Below, piece by piece: positions 1 through 7,592 of a stretch of DNA of 24,142 nucleotides. A program made the position numbers and the translations under genes. Positions within the stretch are counted from its first letter, which is position 1. Each line of letters opens with the position of its first letter. A model generated the notes under the pieces. That model worked only from the letters and a program-made list of their open reading frames with translations. It was not told where the DNA came from and did not search any database. Where the stretch lies: positions 1 to 24,142 of the forward strand of contig CAMLRG010000076.1 in assembly GCA_946482335.1 (NCBI GenBank), in the 5' to 3' direction. This DNA comes from an uncultured Duganella sp. Its GTDB lineage: Bacteria; Pseudomonadota; Gammaproteobacteria; Burkholderiales; Burkholderiaceae.

Positions 1-422
1 GGCTCGGTCAGGCCGAAGCAGCCGATCCACTCGCCGGTGGCCAGCTTGGGCAGGTATTTCTGTTTCTGCGCTTCGGTACCGAATTCATGGATCGGCACCA
101 TCACCAGCGACGACTGCACCGACATCATCGAGCGGTAGCCCGAATCGACACGTTCCACTTCGCGCGCGATCAGGCCGTAGGCCACGTAGTTCAGGCCAGG
201 GCCGCCGTATTGTTCGGGAATGGTGGGGCCCAGCAGGCCCAGTTCGCCCATTTCGCGGAAGATCGAGGTGTCCATCTGCTCGTGGCGGAAGGCTTCCAGG
301 ATGCGCGGGGCCAGCTTGTCCTGGCAGTAAGCCGCGGCGGCATCGCGCACCATGCGCTCGTCGTCGGTCAGCTGGTCGTTCAGCAGCAGGGGATCGTCCC
401 AGTGGAATGCGGCTTTGGTCAT
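1..422 (-). CDS. gcdH: Glutaryl-CoA dehydrogenase, N-terminal part (runs off left edge)
   Basis: Flavin-dependent acyl-CoA dehydrogenase that oxidises and decarboxylates glutaryl-CoA to crotonyl-CoA in lysine, tryptophan and glutarate breakdown. About 140 N-terminal residues are present. They include the acyl-CoA dehydrogenase N-domain, with [20 protein letters not shown], a stretch around [19 protein letters not shown] typical of GcdH, and WIGCFGLTE close to the edge. The FAD-domain remainder and the catalytic Glu lie outside the window. The start is ATG at 422, preceded by AGGAAG about 6 bases upstream. The gene lies 38 bp downstream of a flavin reductase-family gene on the same strand, so co-transcription is likely. 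Family assignment is strong; the exact substrate is inferred from similarity to GcdH as I remember it. Confidence 0.9.
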   Translation of the reverse strand, partial: MTKAAFHWDDPLLLNDQLTDDERMVRDAAAAYCQDKLAPRILEAFRHEQMDTSIFREMGELGLLGPTIPEQYGGPGLNYVAYGLIAREVERVDSGYRSMMSVQSSLVMVPIHEFGTEAQKQKYLPKLATGEWIGCFGLTE

Positions 423-460
423 GTTGCTTCCTGTCTCTCTTTGTTTGTTAAAAAATCAAG

Positions 461-967
461 TCATTTCAACAGGTCCCGGAACCGGCCGCCATGGAAGACC
501 AGCGGCGCGCGCGGGTTGAATTCGCAGTGCTCGACCTCGCCCACGAAAATCACGTGGTCGCCCTCCGGGTAGCGGCTGCGGTTGTGGCATTCAAACCACG
601 CCGTGCACCCCTTCAGGATCGGCTGGCCGGTGCGCGACAGTTCGAATTCGACCGTGCCGAACGGGTCTTCCGTGCGGGTCGAAAACAGCTTGGCCAGATG
701 GGCCTGGTCGGCGCTCAGCACATTGATCACATAGTGCGAATTGCCGCTGAAAATGGGCAGGCTGTTGGCGCCGGTGCCCAGGCTCCACAGCACCAATGGC
801 GGGTCGAGCGAGACGGAATTGAAGGAACTGGCCGTCAAGCCACGGAAACTGCCATCAGCGAGCCGCGTGGTAATCACGGTCACACCCGTGGCAAATTGCG
901 ACAGTGCCTGTCTGAAATGCACACTGTCGAACTCGCGCGAGGTGGCGCGTGGGGAGCTGGTATTCAT
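461..967 (-). CDS. Flavin reductase family protein (FMN-binding split barrel)
   Basis: A 168-residue protein of the flavin reductase / DIM6-NTAB family. Members use NAD(P)H to reduce FMN or FAD, or bind FMN, often serving a partner monooxygenase. Visible family features are FRQALSQFATGVTVITT (about residues 18-34), GLTASSFNSVSLDPPLVLWSL (about 43-63), and HVIFVGEVEHCEF near the C-terminus. The length is usual for the family. The start ATG at 967 has AGG about 8 bases upstream. The next gene downstream is glutaryl-CoA dehydrogenase, 38 bp away, which suggests an operon; no partner monooxygenase is in view. A 7-bp-arm inverted repeat lies about 30 bp upstream of the start and could be an operator. 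The physiological substrate cannot be read from the sequence. Confidence 0.85.
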   Translation of the reverse strand: MNTSSPRATSREFDSVHFRQALSQFATGVTVITTRLADGSFRGLTASSFNSVSLDPPLVLWSLGTGANSLPIFSGNSHYVINVLSADQAHLAKLFSTRTEDPFGTVEFELSRTGQPILKGCTAWFECHNRSRYPEGDHVIFVGEVEHCEFNPRAPLVFHGGRFRDLLK

Positions 968-996
968 GCGGGACCTGTTTGTTTCAAAGAGATTAT

Positions 997-1024
997 GCCA
1001 AAGATCATTAGTCTAACCTTTGGC
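997..1024. promoter_or_regulatory. Inverted repeat in the divergent flavin reductase / msrA intergenic region
   Basis: GCCAAAG (997-1003) and CTTTGGC (1018-1024) form perfect 7-bp arms around a 14-bp AT-rich centre. The site is 30 bp upstream of the flavin reductase start and about 95 bp upstream of msrA, where a repressor or activator site would be expected. No regulator gene is adjacent, so its role is only a suggestion. Confidence 0.3.
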
Positions 1025-1118
1025 GAAAGCGACGGGGATTTTAGCTAAGGCGGCACTTTTTGAGCAGTGCTTGCCGATTTGCGCTACAGTAATAGTTCCA
1101 GTACGTGAGGAGGGCGAT

Positions 1119-1643
1119 ATGGCTGAAGTAGCAATCCTGGGCGGTGGATGCTTCTGGTGCACCGAGGCGGTGTACCTGGAAGTGCGTGGCGTGACCAAGG
1201 TCGAATCCGGCTATACCGGTGGCGCCCAGCCGAACCCGACGTATGAACAGGTGTGCACCGGCGAAACGGGGCATGCGGAAGTGGTGCGGCTGGAATTCGA
1301 TCCGGCGCAGATCAGCTACCGTGACCTGCTGGAAATTTTCTTCACCATCCACGACCCGACCACCCTGAACCGCCAGGGCAACGATGTCGGTACCCAGTAC
1401 CGCTCGGTGATCTATTACATGACTCCCGAACAAGAAGCCACCGCCCGGCAAGTGATGGCGGAAATGGCCCATGTGTGGGATGCGCCGATCGTCACCGAAT
1501 TGTCGCCGGCGGCACCGTACTTCAAGGCGGAAGACTATCACCAGAACTATTTCGCCCAGCACCCGCTGCAAGGCTATTGCGCCTTCGTGGTGGCGCCCAA
1601 GGTGGCCAAGTTCCGCAAGACTTACGCCGACAAACTGCGCTAG
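1119..1643 (+). CDS. msrA: Peptide-methionine (S)-S-oxide reductase MsrA
   Basis: Repairs oxidised proteins by reducing methionine-S-sulfoxide, using thioredoxin as electron source, in the cytoplasm (no signal peptide). The 174-residue protein starts [16 protein letters not shown]. The GCFWC motif with catalytic Cys11 is the MsrA signature; [10 protein letters not shown] and the C-terminal [10 protein letters not shown] also match the family. I chose ATG 1119 because GAGGAGGG sits just upstream and the catalytic motif then falls at the usual position near the N-terminus. The frame is open back to 1020, but the added residues look unlike the family. It is divergent from the flavin reductase gene. 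Its stop overlaps the stop of the convergent TfoX-domain gene in a shared CTAG (1640-1643). Confidence 0.95.
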   Translation: MAEVAILGGGCFWCTEAVYLEVRGVTKVESGYTGGAQPNPTYEQVCTGETGHAEVVRLEFDPAQISYRDLLEIFFTIHDPTTLNRQGNDVGTQYRSVIYYMTPEQEATARQVMAEMAHVWDAPIVTELSPAAPYFKAEDYHQNYFAQHPLQGYCAFVVAPKVAKFRKTYADKLR

Positions 1644-2032
1644 GCAGGTGCGCGGCGCCGAGGCGCCGGGCGAGGCCGCGCGGCCTTCGGCGGCAGGGTG
1701 AGCGTAAAGGCCAGCGCCCGCGCGAGCCAGGGGGCAAGGGCGGACCGGTCGAGGCAGTCGCCTTCCGGCACCAGCGCATAGCCTGACATGACGCGGCCAT
1801 GCATCGGCGAGAATGGATCGGCGCCGTCGGCCGCAATCGCCGCGGCCGCGCCATCTTTGCCCAGCCGCACCACGACCGAGTCCTGGAACAGGCCGCACAC
1901 CAGGTTGCCGTTCACGAACGCGGCGGGGTAGCCGAACATCGGTTTCCGCACCAGGCCGGGATGCCCGGGCAGGGCGGCATCGAAGCGCGCGATCAGGTCG
2001 GGCGGCGATTTGGTCCACGGACTCGATGGCAT
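1640..2032 (-). CDS. TfoX/Sxy N-terminal-domain protein
   Basis: A 130-residue protein with a TfoX N-terminal domain: ARFDAAL near residue 20, [21 protein letters not shown] (about 29-49), then VVRLGKDG. In full-length Sxy/TfoX the domain belongs to a competence regulator; single-domain proteins like this one are common and mostly uncharacterised, so a competence role should not be assumed. The C-terminal 20 residues are Pro/Arg/Ala-rich and probably disordered. ATG 2032 lies 7 bases after the stop of the upstream GFA gene, and no good ribosome binding site is visible, suggesting translational coupling. It is the last gene of the minus-strand run that begins at 6104, and it shares a CTAG stop overlap with msrA. 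Confidence 0.75.
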   Translation of the reverse strand: MPSSPWTKSPPDLIARFDAALPGHPGLVRKPMFGYPAAFVNGNLVCGLFQDSVVVRLGKDGAAAAIAADGADPFSPMHGRVMSGYALVPEGDCLDRSALAPWLARALAFTLTLPPKAARPRPAPRRRAPA

Positions 2033-2039
2033 GGCGTAC

Positions 2040-2435
2040 TCACTCGAAGCGTTCGGCGCCGGCGGGCGGGACCACCCAGCTGTGCATGCGCGATTCGTAA
2101 ATCGATACCAGCGGTGCCGGGAAACCGGGATCGGCGAAGGCGCCGACCGGTATGCCCAGGTAGTCGTCGTGCCCCTCCAGCGCGTAATAGACGGTGGCCC
2201 CGCACGTGGGGCAGAAGTGGAAGGTGGCGCGCGTGCCTTCATCGCCGATGCGGACGTAGGCGGTCGACTCGCCCGACACCGACACGTTTTCGCGATGGAA
2301 GCGCGCTTGCTCGCCGAAGACACTGCCGGTGCGGCGCTGGCAAGCCAGGCAATGGCAGATCGAAATGCGGACGGGTTCGCCGACGACTTCGGCGCTGAGC
2401 TGGCCGCAGCTGCATGAGGCAAGACGGGTGGGCAT
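2040..2435 (-). CDS. GFA-family (DUF636) zinc-binding protein, copy 1
   Basis: A 131-residue protein of the GFA / CENP-V family, named after the glutathione-dependent formaldehyde-activating enzyme. The fold binds zinc through paired cysteines, seen here as C8-x-C10, C27-x-C29-x2-C32 and C75-x2-C78 (FHFCPTCGA). Most bacterial members have no proven enzymatic activity. ATG 2435 is preceded by a strong AGGAGA 5 bases upstream. It lies 18 bp after the secreted-protein gene, and a second GFA gene lies on that gene's other side, so the cluster carries two diverged paralogues. The two share the Cys pattern but little else, which argues against a recent duplication. Confidence 0.8.
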   Translation of the reverse strand: MPTRLASCSCGQLSAEVVGEPVRISICHCLACQRRTGSVFGEQARFHRENVSVSGESTAYVRIGDEGTRATFHFCPTCGATVYYALEGHDDYLGIPVGAFADPGFPAPLVSIYESRMHSWVVPPAGAERFE

Positions 2436-2453
2436 TCTGTTCTCCTGAAAATG

Positions 2454-3224
2454 TCAATGGCCGCCCGGGGTACTGCCTTGCAAGCGGCCGGGGGGGGCGC
2501 CGGGCAGTATGGCGGGCGGCCTCGGGATCCGGGGCACGCCATCCGGGCCGAGGATGACCGGCTCGGGCAGTTTTTCCCTGGCCTTCGCGGGCACCGATTT
2601 GGGCAGGGTGGCCGCCAGCGCGATCAAATGGGGCTGCAGCCGCTTGCGCCCCGCATTGGCATCGATCCACAGCTCGTAATAGCGGCGGCCTTCGACCCAG
2701 CTGAGCACCGACACGGCCCTGCCCGAGCGGGTTTCGAAGGACATCAGGCGTGCGGGCAGCCCACGGATACGTTCCGGCTCGTCCTGCGGCGCCCGGGCCG
2801 TCTGGCTGCCGTCGGCCGACATATCATGCTCGAACAATGTCAGCATATGTCCTTCCGGCGTGCGGAAGCCGCGGTACAGTCGCGATGGGATGCCGCCGAC
2901 CAGCTCCTCCAGCTTGCCCGCGTCCTGGTAGTGCGCAAATGGCGTCCCCGCCAGCGCCACTGGCTGGAATGCCAGGCGCGGCATGGCCGACTTGAGCCGG
3001 GAGGCGACATCGTAACGTTCGATCACCGCGTCGCACACCAGGAGGAAGCCATGGCGTTCGATATCCGCCGCTTGCCGCGCCCGGTGCTCGGCAAAACCGG
3101 CGCTGCCGGGCGGCGGACCCGGTACGCACGATGCGTCCGCCGCTGGCTGCGCCGCCAGCGCCGGCGTGCAGAAAGCGAGGATTGCGGCGCTGCACAGGGC
3201 GGGCCAGGCGGATGCGGTGCGCAT
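2454..3224 (-). CDS. Secreted protein of unknown function
   Basis: A 256-residue protein with a clear Sec signal peptide: MRTASAWPALCSAAILAFC followed by TPALA|AQ, cleavage predicted near residue 25. I do not recognise a domain in the mature part, which has no membrane segment, no lipobox and two Cys. It contains FRTPEGHMLTLFEHDMSADG and SVLSWVEGRRYYELWIDANAG, read as beta-rich segments, and a Pro-rich C-terminus. The start could be ATG 3224 or, five codons upstream, ATG 3239, which overlaps the stop of the preceding GFA gene; both retain the signal peptide. Placement between two GFA genes suggests a shared transcript but gives no function. Confidence 0.6.
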   Translation of the reverse strand: MRTASAWPALCSAAILAFCTPALAAQPAADASCVPGPPPGSAGFAEHRARQAADIERHGFLLVCDAVIERYDVASRLKSAMPRLAFQPVALAGTPFAHYQDAGKLEELVGGIPSRLYRGFRTPEGHMLTLFEHDMSADGSQTARAPQDEPERIRGLPARLMSFETRSGRAVSVLSWVEGRRYYELWIDANAGRKRLQPHLIALAATLPKSVPAKAREKLPEPVILGPDGVPRIPRPPAILPGAPPGRLQGSTPGGH

Positions 3225-3231
3225 CGGAGAT

Positions 3232-3666
3232 CTATGCATCCTGGGCTTTGGAAGGCACGGCCGAGCTGCTCTCCGTGAAGCGCGGCAGCTCGTCCCTGAT
3301 CTCGAACCAGGGCAGCCGGGAGCGCGTCCAGACGTGGTCCTGGACCTGGATGCGGCCCGGTTCATCCAGGCTGCCCGCGCAGATTTGCACCCGGTCGGCC
3401 AGCACTTCTTCGCGCATGCCGATGGTGCTGCCGCAATCCGGGCAGAAGCCCCGTTCGGCATACGGCGAGGAGCGGTACCAGCGCGGTTCGCCGAGAAGCC
3501 AGGCAAACGATGCTTTCGGGAAGTGGACGAAAGCCAGCGCGGGCGCGCCGGAATGACGGCGGCACATTTCGCAATGGCAGATGACGCCGCGCAGCGGACG
3601 GGACGTGGCGCGATAACGGATGGCGCCGCACAGGCAGCCTCCTTCAAAATGCTCAGTGCTGGACAT
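3232..3666 (-). CDS. GFA-family (DUF636) zinc-binding protein, copy 2
   Basis: A 144-residue GFA / CENP-V family protein. The zinc-ligand cysteines are C11-x-C13 (GGCLCGAIRYRA), C30-x-C32-x2-C35 (CHCEMCRRHSG) and C75-x2-C78 (GFCPDCGSTIG). The CH-C-x-x-C-RRHSG stretch is very typical of this family. ATG 3666 overlaps the last 14 bases of the upstream cyclopropane fatty acid synthase gene in another frame, so translation is probably coupled. Its stop overlaps or abuts the start of the downstream secreted-protein gene. Family membership is clear; the substrate is unknown. Confidence 0.85.
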   Translation of the reverse strand: MSSTEHFEGGCLCGAIRYRATSRPLRGVICHCEMCRRHSGAPALAFVHFPKASFAWLLGEPRWYRSSPYAERGFCPDCGSTIGMREEVLADRVQICAGSLDEPGRIQVQDHVWTRSRLPWFEIRDELPRFTESSSAVPSKAQDA

Positions 3667-4885
3667 CGGGACTCTCAGGTTGGTGGTGGTACATGAAGCG
3701 ACGCGACCAGGGCAGGGCGGAGGGATCGCGTCCCGCCTTGCCGCACACGATCTGGTACAGGCTGATCCAGTCGTGCTCGAAGGCGTAGGCACAGCCGGCA
3801 AGATAGACGTGCCAGATGCGGAAACGCTTGTCGCCCGCCAGTTCGCGCACCTTGTCTTCGTGCGCCTCGAAATTCTCGGTCCAGATGGCGCAGGTGCGGG
3901 CGTAATGGCGGCGCAGGTTTTCCACGTCGTACGCTTCCAGCTGTCCCTGCTGCATCGAGCGCAGCACTTGCCCGATATGGGCCAGTTCGCCGTGCGGGAA
4001 AACATACTTCTCGATGAATTCGCCGCCGCCATAAGGTGTTTCCCCGTTATCCGGGTCGGTGGAAGTGATCCCGTGGTTCATCACCAAGCCGTCGTCCGCC
4101 AGCAGCCTGTTGATAATGCTGAAGTATTCCACAAGATGGTTCACGCCCACGTGCTCGAACATGCCGACGCTGGTGATGCGGTCGAAGGTGCCGCGTACGT
4201 CGCGGTAATCCTGCAGCCGGATTTCGACCAGGTGGGTCAGCCCGGCCGCGCGCACGCGCTGCTGCGCCAGTTCATACTGGTTCTGGCTCAGGGTGATGCC
4301 GACGCAGCGCGCGCCATATTGCTGGGCGGCGCGGATCACCAGGGCGCCCCAGCCGCAACCGATATCGAGCAGGGTCTGGCCCGGCTGCAACCGGATCTTG
4401 GCCAGGATATGGTCGATCTTCCTGATTTGCGCGGTGGACAGGTCCTCGTCGCCATGCTCGAAATAGGCGCAGGAATACACCATGTTCGGGTCGAGGAATT
4501 GCTGGTAGAACTCGTTGGACACGTCGTAGTGGTAGCGGATCGCTTCCGCATCCACCTGGCGCGAGTGGCTGAAGGTGCGCACGATACGCGCCAGCTGGCC
4601 GGTCTGCTTGAGCGAGCTGCGCGCCAGGGCGTTGACCACGTTGATCATGTCGGCCGCGTGGCCCTTCACCTCGATGAAGCCTTCGACGTACGCGGTGCCA
4701 AGATTGGCCAGGGAGGGCGAGAGCAGGTAGCGCGCCGCCGAGGGACTTGGCACGCGGATCGTCACGCGCGGCGCTTCCTGCGAAAAATCGAAGCTGCGGC
4801 CATTCCACAATTCGATCCGCAGGGGCAGGGCGATTTGCGGGGCGATGCTGCTGATCCAGCTGTCGATACGGTTTTGTACGAACAT
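3653..4885 (-). CDS. cfa: Cyclopropane-fatty-acyl-phospholipid synthase family methyltransferase
   Basis: Transfers a methylene unit from S-adenosylmethionine to cis double bonds of membrane phospholipid acyl chains, acting at the inner membrane surface; it is usually linked to acid, solvent and stationary-phase survival. The 410-residue protein has the expected N-terminal domain. The canonical YHYDVSNEFYQQFLD segment spans about residues 118-132, followed by NMVYSCAYF. The SAM motif LLDIGCGWGALV is at 172-183, GMFEHVG at 241-247, and the C-terminal half has YARTCAIWTENFEAH. ATG 4885 has GGAAGGGG upstream and lies 31 bp after the hemerythrin-PdxH stop, consistent with an operon. The length is close to that of typical Cfa enzymes. 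A related CFA-like methyltransferase with another lipid substrate cannot be excluded. Confidence 0.9.
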   Translation of the reverse strand: MFVQNRIDSWISSIAPQIALPLRIELWNGRSFDFSQEAPRVTIRVPSPSAARYLLSPSLANLGTAYVEGFIEVKGHAADMINVVNALARSSLKQTGQLARIVRTFSHSRQVDAEAIRYHYDVSNEFYQQFLDPNMVYSCAYFEHGDEDLSTAQIRKIDHILAKIRLQPGQTLLDIGCGWGALVIRAAQQYGARCVGITLSQNQYELAQQRVRAAGLTHLVEIRLQDYRDVRGTFDRITSVGMFEHVGVNHLVEYFSIINRLLADDGLVMNHGITSTDPDNGETPYGGGEFIEKYVFPHGELAHIGQVLRSMQQGQLEAYDVENLRRHYARTCAIWTENFEAHEDKVRELAGDKRFRIWHVYLAGCAYAFEHDWISLYQIVCGKAGRDPSALPWSRRFMYHHQPESPDVQH

Positions 4886-4916
4886 GCGCCTGCCCCTTCC
4901 CGGTTGAGAGGGCGGA

Positions 4917-6104
4917 TCAGGGCTGGATGCGTTCCTTGCTCCAGCGGCCGTCCGCCTGCAGCGTGTACACGATCCGGTCATGGAAGCGCGACGCGCGCCC
5001 CTGCCAGAATTCCACCCGGTCCGGCACCAGGCGGTAGCCGCCCCAGTGCTCGGGCCGTTGCGGCTGTTCGCCGCTGGCCGCCTCGACGGCGGCGTAACGC
5101 TCTTCCATCGCTTCGCGGCTGCCGATGGGATGGCTTTGCTGCGAAGCAATCGCCGCCAACTGGCTCTTCACCGGCCGGCTGTAGAAATACTTGTCGCTCT
5201 CCTCGGCCGACGTCAATTCCACCCGGCCTTCGATGCGCACTTGCCGCTCCAGTTCCGGCCAGAAGAACAGGATGGCCGCCTGCGGATTTTCCGCGAGTTG
5301 CCGGCCTTTCTGGCTCTGGTAATTGGTATACCAGGTGAAGCCGCGCTCATCGTATTGCTTGATCAGCACGATGCGCGAACTGGGGCGGCCATTGCTGCCC
5401 ACCGTCGCCACGCTCATCGCATTGGGCTCGTTCACTTGCGCCTTCATGGCTTCATTGAACCATTTGGCAAACTGCGCAATCGGGTCGGCCAGGGTGTCGC
5501 TTTCCGACAGGCTGGCGCGGCCATAATCCATGCGCAGGTCCGCCAGGGCGATACCGCCGGCGATCGCCGCCGGCAGGAGGCCGCGGCGCTGCTGCATGGC
5601 CTCGCCCAGAATGGTCATCTGGGCGGGACTGAGTATCCGTTTGGCCATGGGCGCGATATGCGCCTCTTCGGTTTCCATGTGTACAGTATAGGCTTGCACG
5701 AAGCGATCTACATCCGCCGCATCCAAGTCGGCGCTGGAACCGTTGGCAATCTTGTCAAGTTGCGCATCGAGTATAGCCCAGTCCCGATCCATTTGCTGGT
5801 GCTCTGCCAGGATCCGCGGGCCCAACTGGCCGAGCAAGGCGGCATCCTCGCCCTGGGCGGCGGCCGTCAGCAGGGGGAACAGGTCGTTTTCCTCGTCCGC
5901 GTGGTGCAAGTGGGCCGCCTTGTTGAAATATTTTTGGACGGCTTGGGCGGCTTGCTGGGCGGCCGCATCGGCGCCGTGCTGCGGCAGGTGGGCCAGCAGG
6001 TTTTGCAGGGTTTGCAACTGTTTGCGGATCTTGTCGTGGCAATGCTTCAGGACGGCGATCGGCTGGTCGTAGCCGGGGGCGGTATCGATCAAGGAAGTGC
6101 TCAT
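4917..6104 (-). CDS. pdxH: Hemerythrin (HHE) domain - pyridoxamine 5'-phosphate oxidase fusion
   Basis: One 395-residue reading frame carries two domains. Residues 1-175 are a hemerythrin/HHE four-helix bundle with the expected di-iron ligand motifs: KHCHDKI (20-26), [11 protein letters not shown] (67-77), ILAEHQQMD (98-106) and VHMETEEAH (141-149). Residues 186-395 are a full PdxH, starting [18 protein letters not shown]. It has SRIVLIK (243-249), [12 protein letters not shown] (259-270), [14 protein letters not shown] (280-293) and the C-terminal [20 protein letters not shown]. PdxH oxidises pyridoxine/pyridoxamine 5'-phosphate to pyridoxal 5'-phosphate with FMN and O2, giving H2O2. There is no stop, and no start codon with a convincing ribosome binding site, between the domains; the only nearby Met (170) lies inside the HHE domain end. 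No Shine-Dalgarno is obvious before ATG 6104. The gene heads the minus-strand run and is divergent from tcdA. Confidence 0.88.
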   Translation of the reverse strand: MSTSLIDTAPGYDQPIAVLKHCHDKIRKQLQTLQNLLAHLPQHGADAAAQQAAQAVQKYFNKAAHLHHADEENDLFPLLTAAAQGEDAALLGQLGPRILAEHQQMDRDWAILDAQLDKIANGSSADLDAADVDRFVQAYTVHMETEEAHIAPMAKRILSPAQMTILGEAMQQRRGLLPAAIAGGIALADLRMDYGRASLSESDTLADPIAQFAKWFNEAMKAQVNEPNAMSVATVGSNGRPSSRIVLIKQYDERGFTWYTNYQSQKGRQLAENPQAAILFFWPELERQVRIEGRVELTSAEESDKYFYSRPVKSQLAAIASQQSHPIGSREAMEERYAAVEAASGEQPQRPEHWGGYRLVPDRVEFWQGRASRFHDRIVYTLQADGRWSKERIQP

Positions 6105-6166
6105 GATGCGGGTCTGGTGAACTTGGCAAGGAAAACATTGTAGCCCGGCTCAGCTAAAATAACGGG

Positions 6167-7033
6167 ATGAATTCCCCGCAAAAAGTTGATCCAGTTCTGG
6201 AAGATATCGATTTTGACCGCCGTTTCGGCGGCATTGCCCGCCTGTACGGTGAACAAGCCTTGGCCCGTTTCCGTTCGGCACATGTCTGCGTGATCGGCGT
6301 GGGCGGTGTCGGGTCCTGGATTGTCGAGGCGCTGGCGCGTTCGGCGATCGGCAAGCTGACCTTGATTGACCTCGACAACGTGGCCGAGTCGAACATCAAC
6401 CGCCAGATCCAGGCACTGAGCGGGACCATCGGCATGGCCAAGATCACGGCGCTGGCCGAGCGCATCGCGCAAATCAATCCATTCTGCGAAGTGGTGCAGG
6501 TGGAGGATTTCATCACGCCGGATAACCTGGATGAGATGGTGGGGGCGCATCAGTTCGACTATGTGGTCGATGCCATCGATTCGGCCAAGTCGAAGACGGC
6601 GCTGATCCATTATTGCCGCAGCAAGCAGATTCCGCTGATCGTGATCGGCAGCGCGGGCGGGCAAACCGATCCGACGCGGATCGAGGTGCGCGACCTGTCC
6701 AAGACCGAGCAGGAGCCGTTGCTGAAGAAAGTGCGGCGGCGCTTGCGCAGCCAGTACAACTATCCGCCCAATTCGAAGAACAAGCTGGGGGTGGATGCGG
6801 TGTTCTCCATGGAGCCGTTGAAGTTTCCCGAGAGTGGGGAAACCTGCACGGTGGATGGGGATGAGCGGGCGCCGCAGCCGGGGCTCACCGGCATCAATTG
6901 CGCGGGGTTCGGTTCGGCGATGGTGGTGACGGCGACGTTCGGTATGGTGGCGGCGGGGCATTTGCTGCGCAAGCTGGCGGAGCAGGTTGAAGCCGGGGAA
7001 ACCGGAAAACCGGTGTCAGGCACGAGTGCCTGA
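6167..7033 (+). CDS. tcdA: tRNA threonylcarbamoyladenosine dehydratase TcdA
   Basis: ATP-dependent E1-like enzyme that cyclises t6A37 to ct6A in ANN-decoding tRNAs (formerly CsdL/YgdL). The 288-residue protein has RRFGGIARLYG (18-28), the Rossmann ATP-binding motif VIGVGGVGSW (42-51), and DLDNVAESNINRQ (68-80) with the E1-family N-x3-R residues. A downstream VDAIDSAKSK and a C-terminal GSAMVVTATFGMVAAGHLLRKL segment also match the family. The length fits. The start ATG 6167 lies 62 bp from the divergent hemerythrin-pdxH start. The last six codons (read VSGTSA) and the stop lie in a perfect palindrome at 7011-7038, and the gene overlaps the convergent thpR by 18 bp there. Confidence 0.93.
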   Translation: MNSPQKVDPVLEDIDFDRRFGGIARLYGEQALARFRSAHVCVIGVGGVGSWIVEALARSAIGKLTLIDLDNVAESNINRQIQALSGTIGMAKITALAERIAQINPFCEVVQVEDFITPDNLDEMVGAHQFDYVVDAIDSAKSKTALIHYCRSKQIPLIVIGSAGGQTDPTRIEVRDLSKTEQEPLLKKVRRRLRSQYNYPPNSKNKLGVDAVFSMEPLKFPESGETCTVDGDERAPQPGLTGINCAGFGSAMVVTATFGMVAAGHLLRKLAEQVEAGETGKPVSGTSA

Positions 7034-7038
7034 CACCG
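7011..7038. repeat. Perfect palindrome holding both convergent stop codons
   Basis: CGGTGTCAGGCA (7011-7022) and TGCCTGACACCG (7027-7038) are exact 12-bp arms around CGAG. The tcdA stop (7031-7033) and the thpR stop (7016-7018) sit at mirror positions, so the two proteins end in the near-identical VSGTSA and VSGTRA. From memory, GTGTCAGGCAC palindromes recur between genes in Oxalobacteraceae genomes. The hairpin could serve as a bidirectional transcription end, although there is no T tract. Confidence 0.85.
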
Positions 7039-7558
7039 CTGTGCCGGTGTTGGCGGTTTCGGCGAGCGGCACATACGTGCCATCGGGCCTGGATTCCACC
7101 AGTGCCAACCCTGCCACCCGCCACACTACCGGCGCGCCGTCAAACCGGGCCGGCGCCTCGTGCGCCTCCCTTGCCAGGGTGATATGCGGCTTGAATTCCC
7201 CATGTGTGGCCGCGCTGAAGCCGGCCGCTTCCAGCCGCGCCATCAACGCTGCCTGCGCCGCCAGCAAACCGTCCGGCGGATGGCGCATCCCCGCCCAGGC
7301 GATGCGCGGCCGCTTGAAGTAGCCATAACAATCGATCTCCAGCCGCAGCGGCGGCACCGGCACTTCCTGCAGGATCCCCAGCAGCACCGGCAAGGCGGCA
7401 GCCGGCTGCTGCCCAAGAAACGCCATGGTCAGGTGCAATTTCTGGGGCGGGATGAGCCGCCCCTGCACCGGCTGTTGCAGGCGCGCCAAAGCCTGGCGGG
7501 CCGCATCGTCCGGCCACAGCGCAAAAAACAGTTTACGGACAGGTTCATTTGCTATCAT
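7016..7558 (-). CDS. thpR: RNA 2',3'-cyclic phosphodiesterase (2H phosphoesterase, LigT type)
   Basis: A 180-residue member of the 2H phosphoesterase family, which hydrolyses 2',3'-cyclic phosphate ends of RNA and can ligate tRNA halves in vitro. Both catalytic HxTx motifs are present: HLTM (42-45, in KLHLTMAFLG) and HITL (125-128, in FKPHITLAR). FFALWPDD near the N-terminus is typical of ThpR. I chose ATG 7558 (MIANEPVRKLFFALWP); the frame is open further upstream but would overrun the divergent FKBP promoter and start. The C-terminus (TGTAVSGTRA) is encoded by the palindrome shared with tcdA. Confidence 0.92.
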   Translation of the reverse strand: MIANEPVRKLFFALWPDDAARQALARLQQPVQGRLIPPQKLHLTMAFLGQQPAAALPVLLGILQEVPVPPLRLEIDCYGYFKRPRIAWAGMRHPPDGLLAAQAALMARLEAAGFSAATHGEFKPHITLAREAHEAPARFDGAPVVWRVAGLALVESRPDGTYVPLAETANTGTAVSGTRA

Positions 7559-7592
7559 GGCAGCCGCCTTAACATCACCTGATGAAATATAC

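Noticed and set aside
1020..1118. A longer msrA starting at 1020
   Set aside because: The strong GAGGAGGG before ATG 1119 and the position of the catalytic Cys near the N-terminus support the shorter form.
3620..5338. A 572-codon plus-strand frame over the cyclopropane synthase and PdxH region
   Set aside because: Antisense to conserved enzymes and spans two genes; its composition is that of a complementary-strand artefact.
5555..5600. A separate pdxH gene starting inside the apparent fusion
   Set aside because: There is no ATG or GTG with a ribosome binding site at the domain junction; the nearest Met (residue 170) belongs to the hemerythrin domain end, and Met192 lies inside conserved PdxH sequence.
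7582..7584. ATG 7582 as start of the FKBP gene
   Set aside because: It is out of frame with the isomerase; ATG 7593 gives a standard signal peptide.
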